Of a stretch of 62,000 nucleotides of DNA, positions 32,501-47,811 are shown one piece after another. A program made the position numbers and the translations under genes. The DNA is taken from NCBI GenBank assembly GCA_012295275.1, contig CM022674.1, positions 12,149,864 through 12,211,863 of the forward strand. Direction: 5' to 3'. This DNA comes from Chrysomallon squamiferum (Eukaryota; Mollusca; Gastropoda; Neomphalida; Peltospiridae). The notes under the pieces were generated by a model. The model did not search any database. It worked only from the letters and a program-made list of their open reading frames with translations, and was not told the origin of the DNA. How positions within the stretch are numbered: position 1 is the stretch's first letter; each line of letters opens with the position of its first letter.

Positions 32501-35421
32501 ATGATAATTTCCACTACTAAAGGTAACTGAAACTAAATGACATATTTTTCATCAAACATATATTTTTTATGCATTGTAAATGACTAGTTCATTAGATTCG
32601 ATCTACTTTCCTTTTGATGTCTGTCCAGTCGCTTTTTCGTATGGGTTTTTGTGTATTAAGAAACAAACAAAAACAAAAACAACATCAACCTTCATGACAA
32701 AAACAAAAGAGTATTTTCGCAGTATCCTTTGCCATATGTTCTAAGTTCATTTGGATTCCCGTTTCTACAATCATCACTTTTACAAACAATCAGTTTTGTT
32801 TTCTTCTGCCTTGACTTCGTTAGTAACGAATTTAGCTTTCATACAATATTTGATTTTCTCTTTTTTTTCTCTGAAAGTTTACGGTGAATGGACTGAATGG
32901 ACAGAACACCACGGTAAGTGTAATAATACATGTGGAGCTGGTATCGCTGTTGTATCGACAAGTCGAACATGTAACAAACTTCCACAGACTGGAAGAAAAT
33001 TAAAACTATGTGTGGGAAATTCAAACGAAACAAAATATGAATCCTGTAACACAGAAACGGAATCTTGTAAATGTAAGTAATAATTAGCGAAGATTATTTA
33101 GCCACAAACCATAGAAACTAGAGCAAAACTACCTACATCCTATAAAAAGGAATAACATGTAGAAAAAAGTGTTGTTATTGTGTTGGAAACGTATATGTAC
33201 TAATGCACATTCACATACCTATATTAAATAGAAATAAGGCAAAATAACTGATTAAATAAAGAGGTGTAAAACATAGTAAACATTCCATCGTTATTTCCAG
33301 AGATTAAACTAGTGCAATTATGTTAACAGAAATAACGGAATCCAAAGGTAGCATTCATATAAAATAGCAATAACAAACAATAAACCTAACCTAACTGTGT
33401 AAACAGCAACCAAATGTAATCGTACCTTTATTATGTTTCAGTTAAAATTGTGTCGTGTAATGCAATGTACGCTACGAAATTAGACAAATGTATTAATAAT
33501 ACTGGCCATACAAAAGAATCAATTGCGTTTATTCTATCACGTGGACAAAAAGGATCTATTCCAACAGAAGAATCTGTTTTAAGTTTCAGACAGAAGTACT
33601 GCACGTAAGTTTATATCCAAGTACTTCAACTACGTCCATAGTAATGTATTCATTTTGTGTTCGTATATGTTTATATGTCCGTCTATTTATGTATGTTTAT
33701 AAGTGTGCAAATATGTATATATTCATATATTTTGTATCTTGGTATCTACGAAACTATATACGTCGTTATATGAGGTAGTGAGTGAGTTTATTTATATTGG
33801 TTTGTTTTCATCTTTTTTATTTTCCTTCTGTGTATAAGTCATGTATGAACCCTTTTTATTCTATGTTGTGAAAACCTGTATTATAATTTTTTTAGTAAAG
33901 ATAAAATCAGTTTATCATCAAATTGTTTTCGGTCTGCTGCTGACGTTATAGAAGGTAATGACGAATGTAAACGTTTAATCGGAGATAAAATCAAGAAGGA
34001 TGTCGGAAAAAATGTATCTGAATATAAACTTGCATGCTTTACAGGTAAGTAAATAAGTGTAACAATTTATTATGTAAATTAATATTTCAATTAAAACAGT
34101 TCGTTGAGAGGAAGTTAAACGATCACAAATGTTCTTTACTGATTGATTGTGTACTTAGTTGATAAGACCGGGCAAACAACCGGTAAATATAATCATTTAA
34201 GAAAAAAATACTGCAACAGAGTAGAATCCAGCTGTATTAGAATATTCGACAACAAACCGAATTCCAAAGAAAACTGTTTTCGGATTCCTTTCTAAGACAA
34301 AATGTACACAATGTAAAGAACAGTCACCAGCTTTGCTTTCTTACCAGATGTGATGGAACCAAATCTTCCTTGTTATATCACCACTTCGTGGGGATTTTGC
34401 AGTGTGGTCCATCTGTGTTATAGAAAAACGTTCTTGTCCATGACAGTAGTAAGACTGTCGCAGAATTGGTTAGTGACAGGTCAGTTTAAAGTGAAAGCTC
34501 ACGCAAAAGATGTTTCTAGAGTTTTCGAGTGACCAGGTGAAGACTCGATATAAACACAGACACTACAAGATTTTCCATTCCTCACCCAGTGTCCTGGTAT
34601 TTCAAGCTTATATCCTGATGTTAATGCAACAGTTCGCTTTTTGCTTCCTCGTCCTACCTCTACAGAGTACACTTTAACACATCCTCGGGGGTTCTTTCTG
34701 TGGTAGTCTTGCGTTTGTAGTGCCGCATTTTGACATAAAGGTATGAATGAATTTATTATATTAGAGTCATATAACCAATAAAACTCAACTTACGTTTTTT
34801 TGGAGTACCTTACCTTTTTCCAAAGTATACAGTGATAACACATTAGTATAGGGTATAAACACTGATGCATTGGGGTCCAGTTTAATAAGCAATTATTTTA
34901 GCTTTTCCAGTAGGATTCACTCTACTTAAAAAAAATATATAAAAAAAAAAATTACTTTTCTTCTCAGCAATTTCTATCTGTATAAAAATGATACATAACA
35001 AAAAAAAATAATAATATAATAAAATAAAATAAAGTTTACCCCACTCTCCCCCAAAGTGAGCTTTTCAATGAGACGATTCATATTTTCCATTCAGCAAACA
35101 AAATGTATTCTTATAGGCACAGGATTAAATATCCTTACTAAAACTATTGCTGTTCTACTGCACCAAACGTTTGTCGTTAAGCATATATTTTAAACATCTC
35201 ATTAGAATTGATCTATGTTCCATCGAAGCCAGTATTTTCGCTTTTTATATGTAATTGCTATTAATAAATATGCTTCGATGTCTTCTTCATATTTTCTCAA
35301 TGAGTCCTATCTTTAACCATTCGCTTAGCTACCTCGAAGTGTATTTTTAAATTTATTTTAGTTTTTTTATTATTTCTTTCTTTGATTTATGATTATTATT
35401 GTTGTTGCTATTGTTGTTGTT

Positions 35422-35496
<75 letters not shown>

Positions 35497-36906
35497 TTGA
35501 TGGTTTTGTTTCTCCTTGGCTTCTTTAGTAAAGAATAGTTTCCATTCAACATCAGAAATAAATTATCTTATTTCATTTTTTTTCTCTCTTTTCTTTTTCT
35601 TCCAAGTTTATGGTGAATGGACTACATGGACAGAACAACGTGGTGAGTGTAATAATACATGTGGTGTTGGCATCGCTGTTGTTACGACAACTCGAACATG
35701 CAAGAAACTTCCACAGACCGGAAGGAAACTACAACTATGTGTGGGAAATTCACTCGAAACAGAATATGAATCCTGTAACACAACAACACAATCTTGTAAA
35801 TGTAAGTAATAATTAGAGAACATTAGTTAGCCATAAACCATAGAAAATAGAATAAAGCAGAGTAATTAAACCTTATGATACAAAGAGGAATCAAATCGTT
35901 ATTGAAAGATACAGTAAAAATATAACGGGGTGGTGCATGCTTAAGGTGCAGGAAGTGATATTATATAAACAAGAATAAGGCAAAGTAAATGTATTATATA
36001 AAGACAAATAATATGCAGCAAATGTTCCATCATTATTTCATACTTAATTCCATAGATTTATTACCATCTTTATGATAATAGGAATAAAGGAATGCAAACA
36101 TTGCATTATTATAAAAACAACACAAATAAACCTACCATAACTTTCTAAGCAAAATCCAGTCGTAAACGTATCATTACTATGTTTCAGTTAAAACTGACTG
36201 GTGTAATGCAATGTACCATTCGAACTCACTAAAATGTGTGAATGGTACAGGCCACACCATAAAAACAATTACCTTTATGGTATCTCGTGGCCAAAAAGGA
36301 CATATACCGAAAGAAGAATCTATTGCAACGTTTAGAGAAAAGTACTGCACGTAAATATATTTCTGATTGTTACCTCCTATATGTATATATACATTTATTT
36401 ATTTAAATATGCACTCTACGTTTTTATCAACCTATTAATGTTTGGAGATATGTATGGATTCCTGTAAATATGTATGTGCGTAATAATGTCTTTATCTGTG
36501 TGCATCCGTATGTAGATCTCTGTGTATGAATGTAGAAAGTATGTGTGTGTGTGTGTGTGTGGGGTGCGCGCGTGCTAGACTTTCCGTGTCAAATCACCGA
36601 AAACATTCAGAATGTTAAACGACCGATTTTGTTGAAAATTTATATTTAAGGTAATTTATCACTATAGATATTCAATTTTCCACTGTTAGCATGATCGGAC
36701 AAGGGGTTTCTGAGATACGACGAAATTTGTATAATGGTCCAAAGCAAAGACAATTTTGGGCACTGGAGTCTCACCGACTACATCAATCCGAGTGACGAAT
36801 TAATCGATGTCGAGTACGTTTGGTGACCATCCCTGAATCGAAGGAAGATTTCATAGAAAACAAATGTTCATAATGATCTAACATAGGTGCACAGCCAAAT
36901 CCCAAA

Positions 36907-36941
<35 letters not shown>

Positions 36942-37836
36942 GAATGAACTAAAAACTTCATGACGCCAGTCGAAGAAAATCAAATTACAGAGAGATTTTA
37001 CTGAAAACGATTCCACATATTTCAAGATAAAATTTAAAGATTTCATTAAGACAATAAACAGGCGACCTTTCTCCCACTATATATTCTACAAACGACGGAA
37101 CTATCACAAACCTCATTATCAGAATACGTGTTTTGTTTGACTGCAAAGATCATTCCACAATAACAGTTTCTGACATAATGAGAAAGATTTAGGACTAACA
37201 GCCAAATGGAACTTCTTTGCCACTTCCAGGTAGAAAAAAAAAAAGAAAAAAAAGAACGAAACATAATGAACAAACATTCCTTAATCTGTTGTCTTTCTGA
37301 GGTGATGAAAGTTCAGATGTTGGTATGCATTTAACTTCATGCATCCAGAGGATCAGAAAGACAGTTTCACTGACCACCTAGAAGAGATATGTTTTGGATT
37401 CCTAAAGTTGATATCCTGTGCAGTCTAGGAAAACCATAAGAACATTATTCTCATCAAGGAATTACTGCATCACCAAAAATGATGTATCAAGGATTTGTGA
37501 TTCTGCCAAAACTGGGTCATTGAAACATTTATAGAACACTGGTCTAACTGAAGAGTGACCACCACTGGACGTAAGGTCACATAATTTCTAGGTGAAATAT
37601 ATAATTTCACTTTTGGAATCCGTGATGAATGATCTTTTAGTCAGTCAAACTTTCCAAACCGCTTGTCCGATCATTCCAAAAACACAATTAACAGATCGGT
37701 TTCCCTAAATACTAATTCAAATTCATAGCCAAATCAGAAGCGATGACGTTTTATCCATTGGGTGATTTCACGTGAAATGACCCATGTATGTAGGTATTCA
37801 TTTAGTTATATTCGTATACATGTAAACCAATACGTT

Positions 37837-37877
<41 letters not shown>

Positions 37878-40800
37878 CTTCATGTAAGATTGCATGTGTT
37901 AATGTATTTTGATTGAACTGTTTTCTTTTTGAGCACATACCTGCTAGGAATTAAAAATTATTTTCTTTCGTGTAAACCTGTTCAGTAATTTTCAACGTGC
38001 TGCTGATGCTAAAGAAAACAATGACGAATGAAGTTGCTTCAACCTTATATGTTATATACGCATACATATATCTTCGTACGCACTTACGTCTTTATCAAAC
38101 TATTAACGAGTCTAAGTTTGTTTTGTATGTATTGTTCTAACTATAAAAATATATAGTGATGTATTTTGTTACCGTGCATGTGTATGTATATATGTATGTA
38201 TGTATGTAAGTATGTCTTTATCTATCTTGGTATTTAAGAAAATAATATATATATAGTTATGCATGTATCTTTTATATAAGTGTACATGCATTTGTTTATG
38301 TCTATATTGTTTATGCTAGGTATGAATCTATCTTTTTTCTCTCATACTTGTAATTTTTATAGAAATTCTAAGATCAGTTTAGTATCAAACTGTTTTCGAG
38401 CTGCTGGTGAGACTATAGAAAAAAACGAAGAATGCAAACGTTTTGTCGGAGATAAAATCAAGAAAGATATCGAAAATAAATTATCTGAATATAAATTGGC
38501 ATGCTTTGGTGGTAAGTAAATAATTGTGACAATTTATTACATAAATAAACATTAACATTAATGTAGATCGTTGAGATCAAGTTAAATGATTACAAAACTG
38601 TGCAATATTTGAACCTGTTTATTATTTTGTATTTCGCTTCGAGGTCACAAACAAAAAAAATAATTATTATTTACTTTTGATTAGATTCGAAGCTATAAAA
38701 ACAATTTTGCTTTTTTCCCAAACGGGACGATAAGGAGTATAAAATAAATTTATTTATGCGAATGCACAGCTGTCGTATTTAGCAAATGATTTTGTCATCA
38801 AACATATTTTTACGCATTTCGAGTCACTCGTTCATTAGTTTCGATCTATGTTCCTTTGAAATCCATTTTGTAGCGTTTTTTTATCTATTTTGAATTAATG
38901 ACTTTGTTTCCACCTTTTTTCTTTTTCTTCTTTTTAACTTCTTGTCTTCGTTAGTAAAACATTTTTCATTCAGCGTTAATAAAATATAATGTCTGTTTTT
39001 CTTTCTTATTTTCTTCAAAGTTTATGGTGAATGGACTGATTGGACAGAACAACGTGGTAAGTGTAATAATACATGTGGAATTGGTACAGCTTTTGTATCA
39101 ACAACTCGAACATGTAAGATACTTCCAAAGACGAGAAGAACACTAAAACTGTGCGTGGGAAATTCAAACGAAACAAAAGACATGAATCCTGTAACACAGA
39201 AACAGAATCTTGTAAACGTAAGTAATAATCAAAGATTAGTTAGCTACATACCATAGAAAGTAGAATAAAGCAGAGTAAACGTATCTATGTCAAATAAGGA
39301 GGAATAACATGTAAAATAAATTTTGTTATTGAAAGAAACAGTTAAATACAACATTCAGATATGCCGGTAGTGTAGGTAGCCTATTCAAGTCGCTTTGTTA
39401 TATAAACATGAAAAAAGCAGAGTAAAGATATTGTGTAAAGAGGAAGAACATTGCATCGTTATTTGAAAGTTAATTCCAGAGATTAACATACGATCTTTAC
39501 GATAACAGAAACAAACGTAGCATTATTATCCAAACAACAACTCATATTAAATTATACAACAATTGTGTAAGCAACATCCAATTATAATCGTAAAATTATT
39601 ATGTTTCAGTTAAAATTATATCGTGCTATGCACTGTACGCTTCAAACGTAGCTAAATGTAATAATCTTACTGGCCACACCAACGAATCGATGGACTTTAT
39701 GCTATCTCGTGGACAAACAGGGTCTATTCCTAAAGAAGAATCTGTTTTAACGTTCAGAGAAAAGTACTGCACGTAAGTATATTTCTGCATTCTTCCACCT
39801 TTCGTATACGAGGTGTTCATTCAGTTTTAAAGACTCATCGAGTAATTATTTCCGTACATTCAAATAGATTAGAACCATTCAAAAGATCCTAGAATATTTG
39901 AATATCCCCTTCTAGCAACAAACCTACGAAAGGTGTCTTTATACAGGAGTCAGCATCGGAAGAACGTGGACCCTCCAGATAGAAAGCACGAATGGCTAAA
40001 CTTGTAAATAAAAGATCTCAGCAGTTTACTGCACTGTGTTCTCGTTTCGTTCTTTCTCCATGTTGATATCTACGAAAATACGTACATAATTATATACCTA
40101 AATTTTTATATAACCGTGTTGTCTATTTCTCTCTCACATGTCCAAACTTGTATTGTCATTTTGTAGAAAAGCGAAGATCAATTTATCTTCAAACTGTTTT
40201 CGACATGCTGGTATGGCTATAGAAAATAATGACGAATGTAAACATTTTATCGGAGATAAAATCAAGAAAGACGTCGAAAATAAAATATCTGAATATAAAT
40301 TGGTATGCTTTGCTGGTAAGTAAATAACTAACTATTTATTACATTAATTAAATATTAAATTTTAAATAGTTCATTGAGATGAAGTTATACGACAGCTAAT
40401 GTTATTTACCTATTGATTTTAGTTGATTAGACATAACAAAACCTAATTAACAGCCAACTAATATAAAATAATCACATAGTAGCTAAAGACAAGAATCGAA
40501 CGATATTTTTCCACAATATCGGAATTAGGGATATGCAAACTAAAATCTACCGAAATTAATTCCTAAAAGAATTCCTTCGAAATCGTAATACTACCTCATT
40601 CGAAATTTCGAAATTTCTAATTTTCGTGTATTTTCAAACATGAGTTGCCAATAATAAACTGTTCAGCATCAGCATATCAGCGATTAGTGCTAATCAGTGT
40701 GATCGAAACGAACATGATAAATGTGTTTACATTCTAGGACAAAGTCGAATAGAAATGGCTTAGAACCAGCACAGTTCCACAATGTAGAAAAAGTGCAATA

Positions 40801-43800
40801 TTTGAAGCTTGTTTCCTGTTTCGCTTCGAACTCTTAAAATAAATTCTAACTGGAACCATAAGGAGCATACAGTAACATTATTTATGTACCTATTTGGCTT
40901 TTGGATATTCGTGAACATTTTAAATTCAAGATTTTTATGGGACTATTTATACTTTCCTTTTAGCAAATAAAATTAATCGATTCAGGCACAGGATTGAAAC
41001 TTTTTACAGTAAAACACTGGAGTTTCACTATATTGCCTTGACTTCATCAGTAAAGAATACAGTTTCTGCTCAGCTTGAAAATTTGTTTTCATTGTTATTA
41101 TTATTCTTTTCTGCCTTCTTCTTAATATTTTATTTTTCTTCAAAGTTTATGGTGAATGGACTGAATGGACAAAACACCATGGTAAGTGTAATAACACATG
41201 TGGTGTTGGCACTGCTGTTGCATCGACAACTCGAACATGTAAGAAACTTCCACAGACAGGCAGATTACTAAAGCTATGCTTGGGACATTCAAAGGAAACA
41301 GAATATGAATCCTGCAACACAGAAACAGGTTCTTGTAAATGTAAGTAATAATTGGCGAAGATTAGTTAGTCACATACCACACAGAGTAGTATAAAACATG
41401 AGAAAATGTAAAAAAGAATAGCATGTAGAAAACGTTTCACTATTAAAAGAAAGAGTAAAAATGCAAAGGTCACAACAGAAAGTAGAATAGAAAACAGTAA
41501 TACGTATTCACATCACTATATTATATAGACAGTAATATGGCAGAGTAAATGTATTATATAAAGAGGAATAACACTCATTGGTATTTGTAACCTAATTATG
41601 CATATTAAAATGCCGTCTTTATGGTAACAGGAATAAGATAAGGCAGCCATAAAGTTATCATATACAAACAATAATACTCAGTAAGCCAGTCATACCTCTG
41701 TAAACAACAACCAGTGGTAATCGTATCTTTACTCTGTTTCAGTTAAAACTAATTTGTGCAATGCAATGTACGTTTCGAAATTAACCAAATGTATTAACGA
41801 TGCTGGCCACACCAAAAGGACAATTGACTTTATGGTATCTCGTGGCCAAGCAGGCTCTATTCCGGAAGGAGAATCTATTTTAACTTTCAGAAAGAAGTTC
41901 TGTACGTAAGTATATTCTCGGGAACTACAGCTACCGCGTGTGTATATCTGTGCTTTCTATTTATCTATCTTTCTATTTATCTATCTTTCTATTTATCTAT
42001 CTATCTATCTATATGTATGTATGTATGTATGTATTTGTCTGTATGTGCATATGTCTGTACTTATGCATCTACGGAGGCACGAACTACTATAATATGAATA
42101 TTTCTATCTATGATTGCACGAACGTCTTTATGAACCTATTAATATATGTGTGTCGACATATCTGCATGTGCAAGTATGTATGTGCTTAGTAATATATTTA
42201 TTTTGGTGCATGGATGTGTATCTCTCTATATGTGTGTATCAGTGTATGTCTGTGTATACCTTTGTCTATATGTTGATATCTTAGTAAATATTTATATATA
42301 ATTGAGCATTATAAACAGAGCAAGTTTTATTATTGTTACTCTTTTTAAAATTTTGTTTTTGAGCTAATTCTGGGGAATGTAACTAAGGAGGAAAGTAGTA
42401 GTCGACCTTAAACAAGAGCAGACGACATGCTGGTATTATTCTTCAGTGGGGACTGCCTTATTCACAGAAAATAGTTACATTAAAATATTACAATAATGTT
42501 ATACTAAATAACTCATTTTATCTAGAATAACAGTAGCAAGCACGATGTCTGACAAAGACGTTTTTTACAACAGCTTGCTGTGATTGGCACGTTACTGTTT
42601 TTCTGACTGACTGATGGTGCTATTATTCTAGATAACGTGTCCAAGTTATGTAATGTAAGATTGTTTATAATGTTTATATGATGTGCAGTTCTATCAATTA
42701 ATATGTGTAAACAATATCGAATACCAAACGATAGGCACATTGCAATATGCAAATACACACTATTACTTACATGTTCCAGCACGAATAATATGCTACTGTT
42801 ATTCTAGATAAAACGAGTTATTTAGTGTAACATTATTGTATTATTTTAATGTAACTATTTTCTGGGTATAAAGGCAGTCCCCACTGAAGAATAATACCAG
42901 GATGTCGTCTGCCTAGTTACATTCCCCAGAATTAGCTCAAAAACAAAAATAAAAAAAGTAACAGTAATAAAACTTTCTCTGTTTATAATGCAGAAGTATA
43001 TATAAATATTTACTAAGATACCAACACAGAGACAAAGGTATACACAGACATACACATACACACTTGCATTAGCAGATATGTACACATACATATATTAATA
43101 GGTTTATAAAGGTCGTCAATCAACAAAATCAAACAATTTACAATCCGATCTATCGAAAATACAGTAATCAATGTTAATATGCAATAAACATGCCAGAAGC
43201 TTCATAAACTATTTCGCAGCAAAGGAATTGCAATAGTTAAACTATTTAACCAACAAATATCTACTTAGATGTTTATGTAACCGATAAACATCAGCTTTAA
43301 TAAAAACAAATGGAGACAGACAGCCGCATTGATGAATAATTCAAGGATGTCGTTTGTCCTTTGTGTCTGTCGCAGACTGTAGTAGCTCAGTGGTTGCTAG
43401 AATCTGTACGTAATAATCTGCTCGCCATTAAGGTATGCATTTATTTGCATATTGTAAAGTACTTGTCGTTTTCTGTTTGACATTGTTTACACAGGTAATA
43501 TTAAGTATTTGGTTCATATACTAAATTATAGCACTGCACAATAATCAATATTCACATACATTATAAACCAATCTTAAACTAAATAACTCAGACACATAAT
43601 CTAGAACAACATTAATAAATCATAAGTCCAGTCTCCCTAAATACTGCATTGTCATATATTAAATGCTGACATCATATACATAGTTGTTTCGTTATTATTT
43701 GTATTTTATAACTGTTGTTCATCCTTCATGTTTCTTACAAGAATATGTGGTTTTAAATAAATATTAGATTAATTAAGCAGTCTAATATTAGAAAATATCG

Positions 43801-46800
43801 AAACAAACACATACTCAAATGAAATAAAAGTAGTTAAATGGCATACCTAAGACAAGAACAAACGACTGTCTGGAATTATTCAATGCCAACTATCTGCTCA
43901 TCTGGTCGCTTTCTATTTTTATTAAAGCTGATGTCTATCGGTTACATAAACATCTAAGTAGATATTTGTTGGTTAAATAGTTTAACTGTTGCTATTCCTT
44001 TGCTGCGAAATAGTTTATGAAGCTTCTGGCATGTTTATTGCATTTTAACATTGATTGCTGTGTTTTCGATAGATCGGATTGTAAATTGTTTGAATTTTAC
44101 TGATTGAGACCTTGGCAGGTTTTAACCCATGTTTGATTTTATCTGAAGCAAGGTTTGTTGTTTAAAGTGTAATTAGTGTCGATCATGCTTGAGGGTTTTA
44201 TTACGTTTCTTGTTTAACTTAATATATTAAATTTGCCATTATTACAATATATACATTTTTGTGTCAAAGTGCGTGTGTTAATTTATTTAAGTTTCTTGTC
44301 TTGCTCTGAATATATACATGATGTAAAGTAACTAAACTAATATTGTAATTTTTGTAGAAAAGATAAAATCAGTTTGATATCAAGCTGTTTTCGACATGCT
44401 GGTGAGTCTTCAGAAAATAATGACGAGTGTGAATCGCTTGTCGGAGATAAACTCAAGAAAGATGTCAAAATAAATCAGCTGAATATAAACTGGCATGCGT
44501 TGCTGGTACGTAAATAACTTCAATCATGTATTATGTAAATATATTTTAAAACTAAAATTTCTTGTTCAGATGTAAATATATAATCATAAATGTTACCTGG
44601 TTTTGTACTTAGTTGATAAGAACGCAGAAACTTAACAATAGTAGGTAAATGAGAGATAATCACATAGTACATGAAGCAAAGATGATTAGAACAGAGTAGA
44701 ACTGAACTGTCTTAGATCTCGGATGTTCACACAATATAGGGATGAAGGGTGTGTGAAAATTGCAGCAAACGAACCGAATTCCAAAGAAAACTCTTTTCGA
44801 ATTCGTTGGGAAGATGTAATACACTCTGAAGTTTCGACTTTTCACATATCTACCAGCGTTTTTGTTTTATTATTTTTTTATTTCATGAGATCTCCGGATA
44901 CAAAATTTATCTCATTAGCATCAGCCATCAGTGATCGGATACGATTCAACGTGGTCGACATGCAAGTGGTAACTTTATATTTCTTCCCGACCATGTGTTT
45001 TCTTTTTCACGCCATTAAAGTTTTATGCTAGTGATGCGAAGCGCCATATTTAGCGTACAGTTTAGACTTTAACAAATAGTATTTGTAACGAAAAAATTTA
45101 ATATTTCGTGTTTGGCTTCGAACTCGCAAAAATAAATTCTATTCATGCAAATCTCAAAGGGATGATGAAGAGCATGCAGTGACGTTCTTTGAGTACCTGT
45201 ACGGCTGCTGTATATACATGAATATCTAAATTCAAGATTTGGATGAGACGATTCATATTTTCATATTTTCTTGATCAGTCCTAATTTCACCATTCATTAA
45301 GCAACCCAGTTAACCTTTATGAAAAAATTATTATGAGAAAAATAAAATAAATATTTATGGAATATCATCTCTGATGGAGAATTTTGTTTCTATACTCATC
45401 ATTTTAACAAATGATCAATTTTTTATATTTTTCAAAGTTGATGGTGAATGTAGTTGTCAGATGTTGCGAGTTCTCCCATGATGTCTGATAGCATGATTAC
45501 TCAGTGATTAGTACTAGTCAGCGTGTCACTGTAGGGAAACAAACATGATAACTCTGTTTACATTTGTAATCCACCATGTGTTTCCTTCTTCGCAGCATTT
45601 AAAGTTTCATTCTTTTTTCTGACAGTTTATGGTGAATGGACTGAATGGACAGAACGTCGTGGTGAGTGTAATAACACGTGTGGTCTTGGGACCTGTCTTG
45701 TATCGAAAACTCGGACGTGTAAGAAACTTCCACAGACGGGAAGACAACTAAAACTATGCATGGGAAATTCAAACGAAACAAGACATGAATCCTGTAATAC
45801 AGAAACAGAATCTTGTAAACGTAAGTAATAATATTTGAAGATTAGTTAGCCACATACCACACAGAGTAGTATAAAGCTGAGAAAATGTAAAACGGAATAA
45901 CATGTAGAAAACGTTTCACTAATAAAAGAAAGAGTAAAAATCCCACGGTCACAACAGAAAGTAGAATAAAGGAGAATAAATGAGAATAAATGTACCCACA
46001 TCACATGACAAGGAATAACATGTAGAAAAATAGTGTAGAAAGCAGTAATACCCATTCACATCACTATATTATGTAGACAATAATATGGCAGAGTGAATGT
46101 ATTATATAAAGAGGAATAATACGTAGTAAACGTTACATAGTTATTTGAAAGTTAATTCCACACATTAACGTAGCAATGAATAGCGGAATGTAGACTTTCC
46201 ATTATTATAGAAACATTATTAACATACAGTAAACCTACTGTAACTGTGTAAACAACATGTAATTGCAATCGTACCTTTATTATGTTTCAGTCAAAATGAT
46301 GTCGTGCAATGCAATGTACGCTTCGAACTTAGATAAATGTATTACTAGTATTGGCCAAACGAAAGAATCGATGGACTTTATGCTCTCTCGTGGACAAACA
46401 GGGTCTATTCCGATAGAAGAATCTGTTCTAACTTTCAGAAAAAGATATTGCACGTAAGTTTATGTTCGCATACTTTAACCAGTATGTGTATGTATCTCTG
46501 GTTCTAAACCTGTTCTATCTACCTATCTATCTATATAAACATATGCATATCTCTGGGTATGCATTTGTGCCAGTACGTAATGTTATCTCTATGTGTACCC
46601 GTATGTATGTATGTATGTATGTATGTATGTATGTATGTATGTATGTGTGTATGTATGTATGTATGTATGTATGTATGTATGTGTGTGTGTGTGTGTATGT
46701 ATGTGTGTATGTATGTATGTATGTATGTGTGTATGTATGTGTGTATGTGTGTATGTATGTATGTATGTGTGTATGTGTGCGTGTGTATGTATGTATGTAT

Positions 46801-47776
46801 GTATGTATGTATGTGTGTGTGTATGTGTGCGTGTGTATGTATGTATGTATGCATGTTATTTCACAAATATCACTATATCAATTATAACAACTATGCATAT
46901 ATCTTTATATATTCATGTAAGTATGTAAGCACATAGTTCTGTATTTAATTGGGTACGTTTGTTTGTGTTTATGTTATGCATTGTTGTATATAGGTTTATA
47001 CATAAGTTATGTTTCGACTTATGACTATTTAGACGTATGTAATCAAACATGTATGTATTATGTATGTATCTATGCTCGTATCTACGTAGATGTGTACGTG
47101 CTCGTGTATTATCTTTAAGAATACGTTTCCTAATGTTAATCTATTTATATTTTTCCTTCTTGCGTGTCCAAACTTTTTTTGTAATTTAATGGGGGGATTG
47201 TTTTTTTGTGGTTGTTGTTGTTGTTTTTGTTGTTTGTTTTGTTTTGTAGAAAAGCTAAGATTAATTTATCATCAAACTGTTTTCGGCGTGCTGCTGATGT
47301 TATAGAAAATAATGAGGAATGCAAACGTTTCGCTGAGAAGAAAATTAAGAAAGATATCGAAAGAAAATTATCTGAATATAAATTGGCATGCTTAGCTAGT
47401 AAGTACATAACTGTAATAATGTATTACAATAAATAAAATTAAAATTAAAAATAGTTTATTGAGATGAAGTTCTTCTATCACAGTGTTTCTAACCTACTGA
47501 TTTTGTACTTAGTTAACATATTTCCATTCGAACTTGCAGACTAAATTCTATTTACTTTTGCTTCGTTTTCAAACATTAAAGATTTATTCCGTGCATCCCT
47601 AAACGGGACGTCGAGGACCGAGCAATAACTTTCTTTATGCGAAACTGTATATCTTGAATGGAACTATATTTACATATTTCGACTGATTCGTTCTATGTTC
47701 CCTTCAAATCAACCTAGTAGCTCTTTTTTATATTTTCTGTTAATTATTTTATTTCCTTTTTCTCTTCATTTTGTTT

Positions 47777-47811
<35 letters not shown>

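Noticed and set aside
39816-40020. CGAGGTGTTCATTCAG start resembling a mariner-type end
   Set aside because: No matching inverted end or transposase part found.
46462-46936. Several overlapping open frames rich in Met-Tyr-Val-Cys or His-Thr-Tyr-Ile
   Set aside because: Translations of a GTAT microsatellite on both strands.
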